Source: Bacteroides sp.
Lineage (GTDB): Bacteria > Bacteroidota > Bacteroidia > Bacteroidales > Bacteroidaceae
Reading direction: 5' to 3'
Length of the DNA: 17,630 nt
Assembly (NCBI GenBank): GCA_030151885.1
Contig: JASLCG010000036.1
Coordinates: forward strand, 1-17,630
Shown: positions 7,901 through 15,490 of the stretch, piece after piece
Numbering within the stretch: the first letter of the stretch is position 1
How the letters are laid out: every line of letters begins with the position of its first letter
Program-made: the position numbers and the translations under genes
Notes under the pieces: generated by a model
Told to the model about the DNA's origin: nothing
The model's database searches: none
Seen by the model: the letters and a program-made list of their open reading frames with translations, nothing else

Positions 7901-7935
7901 AAAAAAAGGTAACAAATAGATTGCTACCTTTTTTA
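7901..7935 (-). terminator. Rho-independent terminator of hisS
   Basis: On the - strand the RNA reads GGTAGCAA-(5 nt)-TTGTTACC, 8 pairs including one G-U wobble. The stem is extended by flanking A and T runs, and a 7-T tract follows. The G-U pair works only on the - strand, and the hairpin begins about 20 bp after the hisS stop. It separates hisS from groES-groEL on the same strand. Confidence 0.85.
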
Positions 7936-7950
7936 ATTTCTTTATTAGAA

Positions 7951-9318
7951 TTATCTTTTCTGAATTTTATCAAGAACCTCTTCAAATGTTAACATAGACT
8001 GATCTCCAGTTTCCATATTTTTAAGAGTAACTTTTTCTTCAGCTATTTCATTGTCACCAACCATTGCCACAAACTCTATATTCTTATTATTAGCATAAGT
8101 CATCTGCTTCTTCATTTTCGAAGAGTCTGGATATATTTCCGCGCGGATACCCGCTTTACGAGCTTTTGCCAACATTTTAAGGCAATATGCAGTCTCTTTT
8201 TCTCCAAAATTGATAAATAACAACTGCGTGTCAGATAAACTATCTTTAGGGTATAAGTCTAATTGATTTAAAACATCAAAAATACGGTCAGCACCAAAAG
8301 AAATTCCTACACCCGAAACATCTTTTAATCCAAATACACCAGTCAAGTTATCGTATCGACCGCCACCAGTAATACTACCAATCTCAACATCTAAAGCTTT
8401 AACCTCAAAAATAGCTCCAGTATAATAGTCTAATCCCCTAGCTAAAGTCAAGTCTAATTCTAAGTCATTTTTAATCTCTAAATCCTTTAGGGTATTTAAA
8501 ATGTATTCACACTCTTCTATACCTAACATTCCAATCTGACTAGACTCTAACACCTCTTTTAAAGTGTTCAGCTTTTCAAAATTAGATCCTGATAGATTTA
8601 TAATTGGCTGAAGTTTATCAATTGCTTCTAGTGATACACCTTTATCAGAAAGCTCTTTATTAACATTCTCAAGACCAATTTTATCAAGTTTATCTATAGC
8701 TACAGTAATATCTACTATTTTATCAGCTTCTCCAATAACTTCAGCTATGCCCGATAGTATTTTCCTATTATTTAACTTAATAGATACCCTAATTCCAAAT
8801 TTGGTAAATACAGTATCCATTATCTCTACCAATTCAACTTCATTTAATAGAGAATCACTACCTACAACATCTGCATCGCACTGATAAAATTCTCTATATC
8901 TACCTTTTTGAGGTCTGTCTGCTCTCCATACAGGTTGTATTTGGAACCGTTTAAATGGGAAATTGATTTCATTACGATGCATAACAACGTAGCGTGCAAA
9001 AGGAACTGTTAAATCATAACGCAATCCTTTTTCACAAAATTTACCTGCTAGCTTCTGCGCATCTCTAGATAATAACTCTTCATCCGTTATTTTTGAAAAG
9101 TAATCTCCCGAGTTCTGTATTTTAAAAAGTAGCTTATCTCCTTCATCACCATATTTCCCCATCAATGTTGATAGGTTTTCCATGGCAGGAGTCTCTATTT
9201 GTTGAAATCCATATAGATGGTATACACTCCTAATTGTATCAAATATATAATTACGTTTCGCCATCTCTACAGGCGAGAAATCTCTTGTACCCTTTGGAAT
9301 ACCTGGTTTTGCTGCCAT
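7951..9318 (-). CDS. hisS: Histidyl-tRNA synthetase
   Basis: This class II aminoacyl-tRNA synthetase charges tRNA-His with histidine in an ATP-dependent reaction in the cytoplasm. The 455-aa product is full length for the Bacteroidales type. The N-terminal GIPKGTRDFSP leads into motif 1 (FQQIETPAMENL, about 38-49). Motif 2 is PVWRADRPQKGRYREFYQCD (129-148), with the catalytic Arg and the 'GRYREF-Q-D' signature. The histidine-specific loop LARGLDYYTGAIFE spans 292-305, and motif 3 is GVGISFGADRI (336-346). The C-terminal anticodon-binding domain starts near residue 363. An insertion domain of about 100 residues lies between motif 2 and the histidine loop, as expected. It has its own -7 box just upstream and its own terminator, so it appears monocistronic. 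Confidence 0.98.
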   Translation of the reverse strand: MAAKPGIPKGTRDFSPVEMAKRNYIFDTIRSVYHLYGFQQIETPAMENLSTLMGKYGDEGDKLLFKIQNSGDYFSKITDEELLSRDAQKLAGKFCEKGLRYDLTVPFARYVVMHRNEINFPFKRFQIQPVWRADRPQKGRYREFYQCDADVVGSDSLLNEVELVEIMDTVFTKFGIRVSIKLNNRKILSGIAEVIGEADKIVDITVAIDKLDKIGLENVNKELSDKGVSLEAIDKLQPIINLSGSNFEKLNTLKEVLESSQIGMLGIEECEYILNTLKDLEIKNDLELDLTLARGLDYYTGAIFEVKALDVEIGSITGGGRYDNLTGVFGLKDVSGVGISFGADRIFDVLNQLDLYPKDSLSDTQLLFINFGEKETAYCLKMLAKARKAGIRAEIYPDSSKMKKQMTYANNKNIEFVAMVGDNEIAEEKVTLKNMETGDQSMLTFEEVLDKIQKR

Positions 9319-9340
9319 ATTTATCTTTTTTAATTGAATA

Positions 9341-9348
9341 CAAATTTA
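9341..9348 (-). promoter_or_regulatory. Bacteroidetes -7 promoter box for hisS
   Basis: On the - strand the octamer is TAAATTTG, an exact TAnnTTTG match 22 bp before the hisS ATG, predicting a leader of about 15 nt. At the -33 spacing the triplet is GTG, one base from TTG. Confidence 0.5.
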
Positions 9349-9436
9349 GTGGAAAATATTGATATACGCACATTATATCATAATCCAAATGCATATCTAT
9401 GCTGTATCTTAGCACAGTTCTCTAATACATATAATA

Positions 9437-9471
9437 AAAAAGGCAGAGTCATAATTAGATCCTGCCTTTTA
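9437..9471 (-). terminator. Rho-independent terminator of the YugP-type peptidase gene
   Basis: The inverted repeat AAAAGGCAG (9438-9446) / CTGCCTTTT (9462-9470) with a 15-nt loop lies just past the stop of the - strand gene at 9489. It ends in a T-tract when read on the - strand. The long loop makes it weaker than the other terminators here. Confidence 0.7.
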
Positions 9472-9488
9472 TAATCTTTTACTTGTAA

Positions 9489-10181
9489 TTAATCACGTCT
9501 ACCCATAAAAATCATAATGTAGTACAATAAAGTAGCTAAAGAACCCAATGCTGCTACTACATAAGTATAAGCTGCAGATTTCAATGCACTAACTGCATAT
9601 GGCTGAGTATAGTTGTCAGTAATTCCAGCACCACGTAACCACACAAGTGCTCTTCTACTAGCATCAATTTCTACGGGAAGAGTTACGAAGCTAAATAGAG
9701 TAGTAAAGGCAAATAAAACGATACCAGCTAGCATTATTCCTGGGAACATCTCTATTGTTAAAATTCCAATCAAAAGTAGCCACATAATCCAATTTGAAGA
9801 AAAAGCGACAATAGGAACCAGTTTACTTCTCAATGTTAATGGTGCATAAGCTTTTGCATGCTGAATTGCATGGCCACACTCATGTGCCGCAACTGCTGCA
9901 GCCATTACACTATTACTATTATAAACACCTTCACTTAAATTTACAGTTTTATCCATCGGGTTGTAATGATCTGTCAATCTTCCTGAAGTAGATATCACAT
10001 TTACATCATTTATCCCATTATCTTGAAGCATTCGTAGAGCAACATCCCTTCCTGTCATTCCATTTCTCAAAGGTATCTTAGAGTATTTTTTAAACTTGCT
10101 CTCTAAGCTAAACTGAACAACCACACTAAGAATCATTATTCCTATAAAGATAATCCAGTAAAAATCAACATAATTATTCAT
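9489..10181 (-). CDS. Membrane zinc metallopeptidase, YugP family (neutral zinc metallopeptidase)
   Basis: A 230-aa integral membrane protein. The N-terminal helix (about 8-26) is followed by a cytoplasmic or periplasmic loop carrying the zincin motif HECGH (H100, E101, H104) in the context AAAVAAHECGHAIQH. Then come a helix pair at about 122-142 and 147-168 and a last helix at about 205-227. The conserved PVEIDASRRAL after the third helix (170-180) probably supplies the third zinc ligand. The layout and motifs match the YugP family (Pfam Zn_peptidase_2), which is widespread in bacteria but whose physiological substrates are poorly known. The ATG at 10181 gives MNNYVDFYWI and a complete first helix. 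It is flanked on both sides by terminators and so seems to be a single-gene unit. Family assignment is firm; role is open. Confidence 0.93.
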   Translation of the reverse strand: MNNYVDFYWIIFIGIMILSVVVQFSLESKFKKYSKIPLRNGMTGRDVALRMLQDNGINDVNVISTSGRLTDHYNPMDKTVNLSEGVYNSNSVMAAAVAAHECGHAIQHAKAYAPLTLRSKLVPIVAFSSNWIMWLLLIGILTIEMFPGIMLAGIVLFAFTTLFSFVTLPVEIDASRRALVWLRGAGITDNYTQPYAVSALKSAAYTYVVAALGSLATLLYYIMIFMGRRD

Positions 10182-10264
10182 ATTAATATCAATTTAATTT
10201 ATTCACTTTCTAATACTTAAACTATAAAACAAATTCTATGCCAAGTATATATATGCTGTTAACA

Positions 10265-10297
10265 TTTAGCAAAACCAGACTACTAGTTTAGCATAAC
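10265..10297. repeat. Two 11-bp direct repeats upstream of the YugP-type gene
   Basis: TTTAGCAAAAC (10265-10275) and TTTAGCATAAC (10287-10297) agree at 10 of 11 positions and start 22 bp apart, about two helical turns. They lie 84-116 bp upstream of the ATG at 10181, between the purA terminator and the peptidase gene. No exact -7 box is seen in this 212-bp gap; TAGAATTTG near 10231-10239 has one base too many. The repeats could be a regulator site, or chance in A/T-rich DNA. Confidence 0.3.
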
Positions 10298-10333
10298 TAT
10301 AATTAATAACATCTATTGCGCTATAAACATATA

Positions 10334-10376
10334 AAAAAAGGTTGAGATACTATAAATAGTACCTCAACCTTTTTTT
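10334..10376 (-). terminator. Rho-independent terminator of fur-purA
   Basis: A long hairpin, AGGTTGAGATACTAT / ATAGTACCTCAACCT, has one mismatch in 15, a very short loop, and A/T runs of seven on the outside that become a T-tract in either direction. It starts 18 bp past the purA stop. Confidence 0.92.
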
Positions 10377-10393
10377 GTATGTTCTTTATTTTA

Positions 10394-11656
10394 TTATCCT
10401 CTTACAATAGTTTGATCTCTATCAGGACCAACAGATACGATTGCAATAGGTACCTCTAATTCTTTCTCTAAGAAGTCAATGTAAGCATTGAACTCCTCTG
10501 GGAATTCGTCTTCTGTCGTAACTGAAGTCATATCTTCTTTCCAACCAGACAGCTCTACATAGTTAGGTGTTACATGATCTGATATGTCATATGGCAGATA
10601 GGTGTACTCTTCTCCATTAACGTCATAAGAAACACATGCTTTAATAGTATCAAATGTATCTAAAACATCACTTTTCATCATGATTAATTTAGTTACACCA
10701 TTTACCATAATTGCATATTTCAAAGCAACTAAATCGATCCATCCACAACGACGCTTACGTCCTGTAACTGCACCAAACTCACCACCTAATTCGCCTATTT
10801 TTTCTCCTACCTCATCAAATAGTTCTGTTGGGAATGGCCCCTCACCAACACGAGTACAGTAAGCTTTAAAAATACCAAATACTTCGCCTATTCTATTTGG
10901 AGCAATTCCTAAGCCAGTACATGCACCTGCACATACAGTATTTGAAGATGTTACATATGGATAAGAACCAAAATCAATATCTAGCATTGTACCTTGAGCT
11001 CCTTCACATAACACACTTTTTTCTTTTTTAAGATAGCTGTTTATTTGATTTTCACTATCAATGAAAGTAAACTCTTTTAGATAATCAATAGCCTCAAACC
11101 ACTCTTTTTCTAACTCCTCTAGATTAAAAGTAAACTCTAAACTATTTAGTATCGCAATATGCTTCTCTTTTAAAGCATTATACTTTTTTTGAAAATCGTG
11201 ATTAATATCACCCACACGTAGCCCATTTCTACTTATCTTATCTGTATAAGTTGGTCCTATACCTTTTCCTGTAGTTCCTACTTTTGCGTCACCTTTTGCA
11301 GCCTCGTAAGCAGCATCAAGTAAACGGTGTGTTGGCAATATTAAATGAGCTTTTTTAGAAATATGTAGTCTCTCTTTTAGATTATGGCCTGATGTTTCTA
11401 GATCTTGAGCCTCTGCTTTAAATAAAGCAGGATCCAACACCACTCCATTACCAATAATATTAACCTTATCTCCTTGAAAAATCCCAGAAGGAATTGATCT
11501 TAAGACATATTTCTTACCTTCGAACTTTAGTGTGTGGCCAGCATTAGGACCACCTTGAAAGCGAGCTACAACGTCGTATTTAGGAGTAAGAACATCTACG
11601 ATCTTACCTTTACCTTCATCACCCCATTGTAATCCTAGTAAAACATCTACTTTCAT
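10394..11656 (-). CDS. purA: Adenylosuccinate synthetase
   Basis: PurA joins IMP and aspartate using GTP to form adenylosuccinate, the committed step to AMP. The 420-aa product is close to the usual length (about 430). Key elements are at the E. coli positions: the GTP-binding loop GLQWGDEGKGK with catalytic Asp13, and GGPNAGHT with catalytic His41. Others follow in order: IPSGI, the IMP-contact segment GTTGKGIGPTYTDK, SVLCEGAQGTMLDIDFGSYPYVTSSN, TGRKRRCGWIDL and the C-terminal GPDRDQTI. The start MKVDVLLGLQWGDEGKGK is canonical. The gene begins only 5 bp after the stop of a Fur-family regulator on the same strand and no promoter fits between them, so it should be expressed from the fur promoter. 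This ties AMP synthesis to whatever that regulator senses. Confidence 0.98.
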   Translation of the reverse strand: MKVDVLLGLQWGDEGKGKIVDVLTPKYDVVARFQGGPNAGHTLKFEGKKYVLRSIPSGIFQGDKVNIIGNGVVLDPALFKAEAQDLETSGHNLKERLHISKKAHLILPTHRLLDAAYEAAKGDAKVGTTGKGIGPTYTDKISRNGLRVGDINHDFQKKYNALKEKHIAILNSLEFTFNLEELEKEWFEAIDYLKEFTFIDSENQINSYLKKEKSVLCEGAQGTMLDIDFGSYPYVTSSNTVCAGACTGLGIAPNRIGEVFGIFKAYCTRVGEGPFPTELFDEVGEKIGELGGEFGAVTGRKRRCGWIDLVALKYAIMVNGVTKLIMMKSDVLDTFDTIKACVSYDVNGEEYTYLPYDISDHVTPNYVELSGWKEDMTSVTTEDEFPEEFNAYIDFLEKELEVPIAIVSVGPDRDQTIVRG

Positions 11657-11661
11657 TTGTT

Positions 11662-12141
11662 TTAATGTTGTTTATTATTGTCGTTTAGTGCTTTTTCTGC
11701 ACACTCTTTACATTTACCATATAGATAGAGAGAATAATGAGATAGTTCAAAATCATCTTGTTTTGACTCTTCAATTGCATTTTGAAGTTTATCACTTTGA
11801 AACTCAGTAATTTTACCGCATTCCGTACAGATTTGATGATGATGTGTCTCTCGATTATAGCTTCTCTCATACTGAGAAGTATTTCCAAATTGGTGTTTAA
11901 TTATTAAACGAGCGTCTAATAATAAGATTATTGTATTGTATAGTGTAGCTCTGCTCACACTATACTTTTTCTCTCTATGCATTAATCCATAAAGAGTATC
12001 AATATCGAAATGCCCTTCTATAGAATATATGGTATCGAGTATAGCGTAGCGTTCGGGAGTTTTTCGGTGCCCATTTACATTCAAATATTCAGTAAATATC
12101 TGTCTAACTATATCTTTTACATTTTGTCTTTCCATATCCAT
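11662..12141 (-). CDS. Fur-family metal- or redox-responsive transcriptional regulator
   Basis: A 159-aa Fur/PerR/Zur-family protein. The N-terminal winged-helix DNA-binding domain covers about 20-90, with recognition helix SVSRATLYNTIILL (61-74). The C-terminal dimerisation and metal domain shows HHHQIC (100-105) with the first Cys pair C105-x2-C108, then the second pair C144-x2-C147. Together these form the structural zinc site of the family. The residue after the CGK turn is Glu (ITEF, Glu113), where B. subtilis PerR has its sensing Asp104 (IVDF). That leans towards an iron or zinc sensor over a classical peroxide sensor, but the metal cannot be assigned from sequence. Met3 is an alternative start; Met1 is chosen because the -7 box lies 20 bp before it. 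It heads a two-gene unit with purA, and its promoter is overlapped by a perfect inverted repeat, suggesting autoregulation. Confidence 0.93.
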   Translation of the reverse strand: MDMERQNVKDIVRQIFTEYLNVNGHRKTPERYAILDTIYSIEGHFDIDTLYGLMHREKKYSVSRATLYNTIILLLDARLIIKHQFGNTSQYERSYNRETHHHQICTECGKITEFQSDKLQNAIEESKQDDFELSHYSLYLYGKCKECAEKALNDNNKQH

Positions 12142-12151
12142 TATAGGCGAT

Positions 12152-12175
12152 ATTACTTATGCAAAGGTAAGTAAT
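12152..12175 (-). promoter_or_regulatory. fur promoter -7 box inside a perfect 8-8-8 inverted repeat (likely operator)
   Basis: On the + strand ATTACTTA (12152-12159) and TAAGTAAT (12168-12175) are exact reverse complements separated by 8 bp. The spacer and right arm contain, on the - strand, TACCTTTG (12169-12162), an exact TAnnTTTG -7 box located 20 bp before the fur ATG. A protein bound here would block RNA polymerase directly. Fur itself is the natural candidate, although the layout differs from the classical 7-1-7 Fur and PerR boxes. Confidence 0.6.
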
Positions 12176-12205
12176 TTCATCATAAAATTAAAGAAGAAGA
12201 ATACT

Positions 12206-12877
12206 TTATAAATAAGAAGCTTCTTCCATTATTGCATCATAAAATAAAATAGTATAATCATTCGATGAGTTTTTAAATGACTCAACCATGGCAACCATTT
12301 TATTTTTGGCAGCAGTTCCTTGTTCCATAAAGCCTGTAGCAGCCAAAAGAGCCGCTTGCCTTAGTTGATAGTCATCTGATTGACCAGCAACAGATACTTG
12401 GCTAATAAATTCATCTGCAGCACGACCATCCATAGTAGTTTTACTAGGAAGTATTCTGGCTATTGTTAAATACCCAATAGTTTGAATTAATAGATTCTCA
12501 CTAGCAATCCAGCTAAATGACAAGTTGGGAGCATAAGGCATATGCTGTAATAAGTTTAAGCATAATAAGCGGGCTATCTCAATATTAGGAGTCTGCTCCA
12601 CCCATATAGAAGCTGTTTCTTCATCAAACTTATCTTTTGGATACAATAATATAGCAAGAATTTTACATTCTCTTATATTCTCCATCCAAAGAGCTTCTGC
12701 CAAAGCTAAATTCGGTTCATAACCCATAGCTAACTCTTTCAGCCTAGGGTATTCTACCCCAAAGTTTAGTTTATAATCATCTAAACCTTTTTTTCGCATT
12801 GTATAAGAGACAACTCCATTCATATAAGAACGGAGCTGTGCCTTAATAGCTTTCACTTTATCTGAAGTATTATTCAT
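12206..12877 (-). CDS. AlkD-like DNA alkylation repair (HEAT-repeat) family protein, probably lacking the canonical catalytic Asp
   Basis: A 223-aa all-helical protein whose length and helix pattern match the AlkD/AlkC DNA glycosylase family, HEAT-like repeat proteins that remove bulky or positively charged alkylated bases. The typical AlkD segment for the second repeat is visible: ALAEALWMENIRECKILAILLYP (about 58-80), equivalent to the family's 'La--LW-s---E-r-lA--ll'. The following helix normally carries W-D-x-V-D with the catalytic Asp (W109 and D113 in B. cereus AlkD). Here it reads SIWVEQTPNIE (90-100): the Trp is present (W92) but the Asp position is Thr or nearby Glu. Aromatic residues such as W123 remain for DNA contact. 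It starts 6 bp after the DPP III stop, so the two are probably co-transcribed. It may bind DNA without excising bases, or use another residue. Family confident, activity uncertain. Confidence 0.8.
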   Translation of the reverse strand: MNNTSDKVKAIKAQLRSYMNGVVSYTMRKKGLDDYKLNFGVEYPRLKELAMGYEPNLALAEALWMENIRECKILAILLYPKDKFDEETASIWVEQTPNIEIARLLCLNLLQHMPYAPNLSFSWIASENLLIQTIGYLTIARILPSKTTMDGRAADEFISQVSVAGQSDDYQLRQAALLAATGFMEQGTAAKNKMVAMVESFKNSSNDYTILFYDAIMEEASYL

Positions 12878-12883
12878 TTACAA

Positions 12884-14926
12884 TTATTTATTGATAGACG
12901 GTAAAAAAGAATAAGACGTTGAGTAACGAAGCATTTGTTCTGCATAACCTTCAGCAAAAGTTACTTTAACATCTACAATTTCTCCACTAGCATTTTTTAC
13001 AGCCTCATAAACAGGGTTAACAAATCCTTTATAAGGTGCTAAATTAAGAGCTTCATATCTCTCTAGAACCTCTTTATGCAAATCAGGATCAATTTGTACT
13101 GCATATGCTTCAACCATAGATCTAGCAGACTCGTAATCTCCTGTAGAACGTATTCTTTGTATCTCGGCTAATAATTGACCAAATAAGTCTCTAAGCTTAT
13201 TATAATCATTTACAACGACATAAGTCTTACCATCTCTTTGTTTAAGTTCAATTACATTGTCTTTCTTGCCATGTTCGTATGCCCACATTGCAATAAGTTG
13301 TCGGTTACGCATATGTGCTTCTTCAACAATATTACCTAACTCAATTCTTACTAATTGGGTCATTAAACCATTCATTATATAAGTGTAATATGCTGCTTTA
13401 TACGCTTCATTATTAGGAAGAAGTCCTAAATCAATAAGCTTTTGATCTCCTAAGTAATACAAACCAAATAAATCAGCTCTAGCCTCTTCAATAGTTGATC
13501 CATATGCTTTAAGAGCTTCTTCTGCTCCTGGCATTACTATTCCAGATCCATGCCCTAAACATTCATGAAGGTCTGTATGAAGTTCATCAGTATAGTCAGC
13601 ATATTTATCGATTAAATCCAGCTCAACTTTCGAGTATACAAACTCTTCATTTAAGCCATTACCATGTGCAGCTTTATTATATGCATCAGTTATATTTCCG
13701 ATGGTTACCGATTTCGAACCATACTCATTTCTAATCCAGTTTGCATTTGGTAAATTAATACCAATAGCTGTTGCCGGATATAAATCTCCAGCTAAAATAG
13801 CTGCCGTAATAACTTTGGCTGTAACACCTTTTACACTCTGTTTTTTAAATTTAGAGTCGACAGGCGAATTGTCTTCAAACCACTGTGCGTTAGAGCTAAT
13901 AGTTTCTGTACGTTTTGTAGCTTCTAAATCTTTGAAATTCACCAAAGACTCCCAACTAGCTTTTAACCCTAATGGATCTCCATAAGTTTCTGTAAAACCA
14001 TTAACAAAATCTACTCTTGAATCAAGATCTTTTACCCATTGTATACAATAAGCATTAAAATCACGTAGATTGCCTGTTTCATAGAATGTTATAAGCTTAT
14101 CAATAACAGCTTTTTGAGTCTCATTCTCAGCTACATTCGAAGCCTTTTTCAACCAGAAAACGACCTGAGATAAAGCTTCAGAATATAAACCTCCTACTTT
14201 CCAAACCTCTTCTTGTAACTTACCATTTTTCTTTACTAGCTTGCTATTCATTCCTAGTGAAATAGGTTCAGAGTCGTTAGGATCTCTCATTTTATTGTAA
14301 AATTCTTCTGCCTCTTTTTCTGTAACACCATCATAGTAATTACAAGCTGATGTTAACAGTAAGTCTTCACCATGTGCTTGATTTACTCGTTTAGGCAAAA
14401 CATCTTTATCAAACATTACAGGACGAAGAGTTTCATATAAATTTTCAACACTTTGCCCTTTTTCAAGTGGCAAGTTATTATCTATTGCTCTAGCTAAAGC
14501 TTCTTTAAAATAAGATTCACTAAATGTAGGGAAGAATTTTTCCATTCCATAATGGTGATGAATACCATTTGAGAACCAAACTCTCTTCAAATATAATTCT
14601 AGTTTAGAATATTCTTCAGAGGTATTATCTTCTTTAGGATTTGTATATATAGCTTCTAAAGCTCTTCTGATACGTAAATTATACTTACCATTTTGATCAA
14701 AAAGAATATCTCTACCAGACAGTGCAGCTTCTGTTAAATAATAAACAAGTTGCTTTTGTTGTAAAGATAAATCATCAAATCCAGGTACATCGTAACGAAG
14801 GATTTGTAAATCTGCAAATTTCTCCACTTTATAATCTTTTATTTTTACATCTGGTTCAGATGCAGTTGTTCCACAGCCAGCCAACAGCCCTGCTGCCATC
14901 ATTGTAATTAATGTGCGTTTCTTCAT
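12884..14926 (-). CDS. Dipeptidyl peptidase III, lipoprotein form (M49 zinc peptidase)
   Basis: DPP III removes dipeptides from the N-terminus of short peptides. The 680-aa product has both M49 zinc motifs: HECLGH (H454, E455, H459), the six-residue HExxGH variant typical of this family, and EEARAD (480-485), whose Glu481 is the third zinc ligand. The Cys within HECLGH is also found in the characterised Bacteroides thetaiotaomicron enzyme. The N-terminus MKKRTLITMMAAGLLAGC has a charged start, a hydrophobic core and lipobox LAGC with lipidated Cys18. The enzyme should therefore be membrane-anchored and act on periplasmic peptides, unlike the cytosolic eukaryotic form. It lies between a hairpin (14959-15007) and an AlkD-like gene 6 bp downstream. 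No exact -7 box was found in its 99-bp leader. Confidence 0.96.
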   Translation of the reverse strand: MKKRTLITMMAAGLLAGCGTTASEPDVKIKDYKVEKFADLQILRYDVPGFDDLSLQQKQLVYYLTEAALSGRDILFDQNGKYNLRIRRALEAIYTNPKEDNTSEEYSKLELYLKRVWFSNGIHHHYGMEKFFPTFSESYFKEALARAIDNNLPLEKGQSVENLYETLRPVMFDKDVLPKRVNQAHGEDLLLTSACNYYDGVTEKEAEEFYNKMRDPNDSEPISLGMNSKLVKKNGKLQEEVWKVGGLYSEALSQVVFWLKKASNVAENETQKAVIDKLITFYETGNLRDFNAYCIQWVKDLDSRVDFVNGFTETYGDPLGLKASWESLVNFKDLEATKRTETISSNAQWFEDNSPVDSKFKKQSVKGVTAKVITAAILAGDLYPATAIGINLPNANWIRNEYGSKSVTIGNITDAYNKAAHGNGLNEEFVYSKVELDLIDKYADYTDELHTDLHECLGHGSGIVMPGAEEALKAYGSTIEEARADLFGLYYLGDQKLIDLGLLPNNEAYKAAYYTYIMNGLMTQLVRIELGNIVEEAHMRNRQLIAMWAYEHGKKDNVIELKQRDGKTYVVVNDYNKLRDLFGQLLAEIQRIRSTGDYESARSMVEAYAVQIDPDLHKEVLERYEALNLAPYKGFVNPVYEAVKNASGEIVDVKVTFAEGYAEQMLRYSTSYSFLPSINK

Positions 14927-14949
14927 ATCAAAATTTTATTCTCTTATGA

Positions 14950-15007
14950 GTATAAAAATAAGAAGAAATAACTGTATGTTGAAATATCATACAATTAATT
15001 CTTCTTA
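14950..15007 (-). terminator. Long imperfect hairpin between the AraC-type gene and DPP III
   Basis: TAAGAAGAA (14959-14967) pairs with TTCTTCTTA (14999-15007). After single mismatches the pairing resumes as TAA/TTA and TGTATG/CATACA, leaving a 9-nt loop, for 18 base pairs in all. On the - strand it follows the AraC-type stop by about 19 bp and is followed by TATTTTTATA, fitting an A/T-rich intrinsic terminator. It also lies 33 bp upstream of the DPP III start, so a leader-regulatory role is possible. Confidence 0.6.
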
Positions 15008-15025
15008 ATACTTGGTTTAGTTACA

Positions 15026-15490
15026 TTATACCACTTTTAATCTAGGTTTACATCTCATTCTGTATTGCCTAGGAGTCATACCAACATATTTATTAAAAGC
15101 TGTATAAAAACATTGTCTGGTTGAGAATCCCACTTTCAATCCAATATCCTCTATGCGTAAGTTATTATAACTAGTACTACGAAACATTTGCTTTGCATCA
15201 TTAACTCTTAACTCATTTACTAGTGTTGAAAAATTCTTACCAAAATTAGAGTTAATAACCGCTGATAAATACCTAGTATTAGTACCTAATTCTTCTGCTA
15301 GTTGTTTTGCCGAGTAATCAGGATCTGAATACTTTCTCTGTACCACTATTCGTTGATAGATTAGCCCATAAAGCTTTTTTGACAATTCAGGTTTAACAAC
15401 TTGCCGGTATGCCAACGCTTTTGTTTTCTTATTACGTTGTGCAACACCAACTTTCTTATTCTTTACATCACTAGATTTTCTCATACTCAT
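15026..15490 (-). CDS. Short AraC-type helix-turn-helix transcriptional regulator
   Basis: A 154-aa protein made almost entirely of an AraC-family DNA-binding domain. The first helix-turn-helix is YSAKQLAEELGTNTRYLSAVIN (59-80). The linker helix is FSTLVNELRVNDAKQMF (87-103). The second helix-turn-helix, with the family signature, is IEDIGLKVGFSTRQCFYTAFNKYVGMTPRQYR (113-144). The first 35 residues are Lys/Arg-rich (RKSSDVKNKKVGVAQRNKKTK) and probably disordered; no ligand-binding or sensor domain is present. Such stand-alone domains may respond to their own level or to a partner. Met3 is an alternative start. It is divergent from recQ across a 224-bp gap and sits upstream of DPP III, with a hairpin between. 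Targets are unknown. Confidence 0.88.
   Translation of the reverse strand: MSMRKSSDVKNKKVGVAQRNKKTKALAYRQVVKPELSKKLYGLIYQRIVVQRKYSDPDYSAKQLAEELGTNTRYLSAVINSNFGKNFSTLVNELRVNDAKQMFRSTSYNNLRIEDIGLKVGFSTRQCFYTAFNKYVGMTPRQYRMRCKPRLKVV

Noticed and set aside
12193..12226. GAAGAAG/CTTCTTC hairpin as terminator of the AlkD-like gene
   Set aside because: The stem overlaps the end of the coding sequence, has a 20-nt loop and competes with a local AAGAAGCTTCTT palindrome; the T-tract is interrupted. Possible but not supported.
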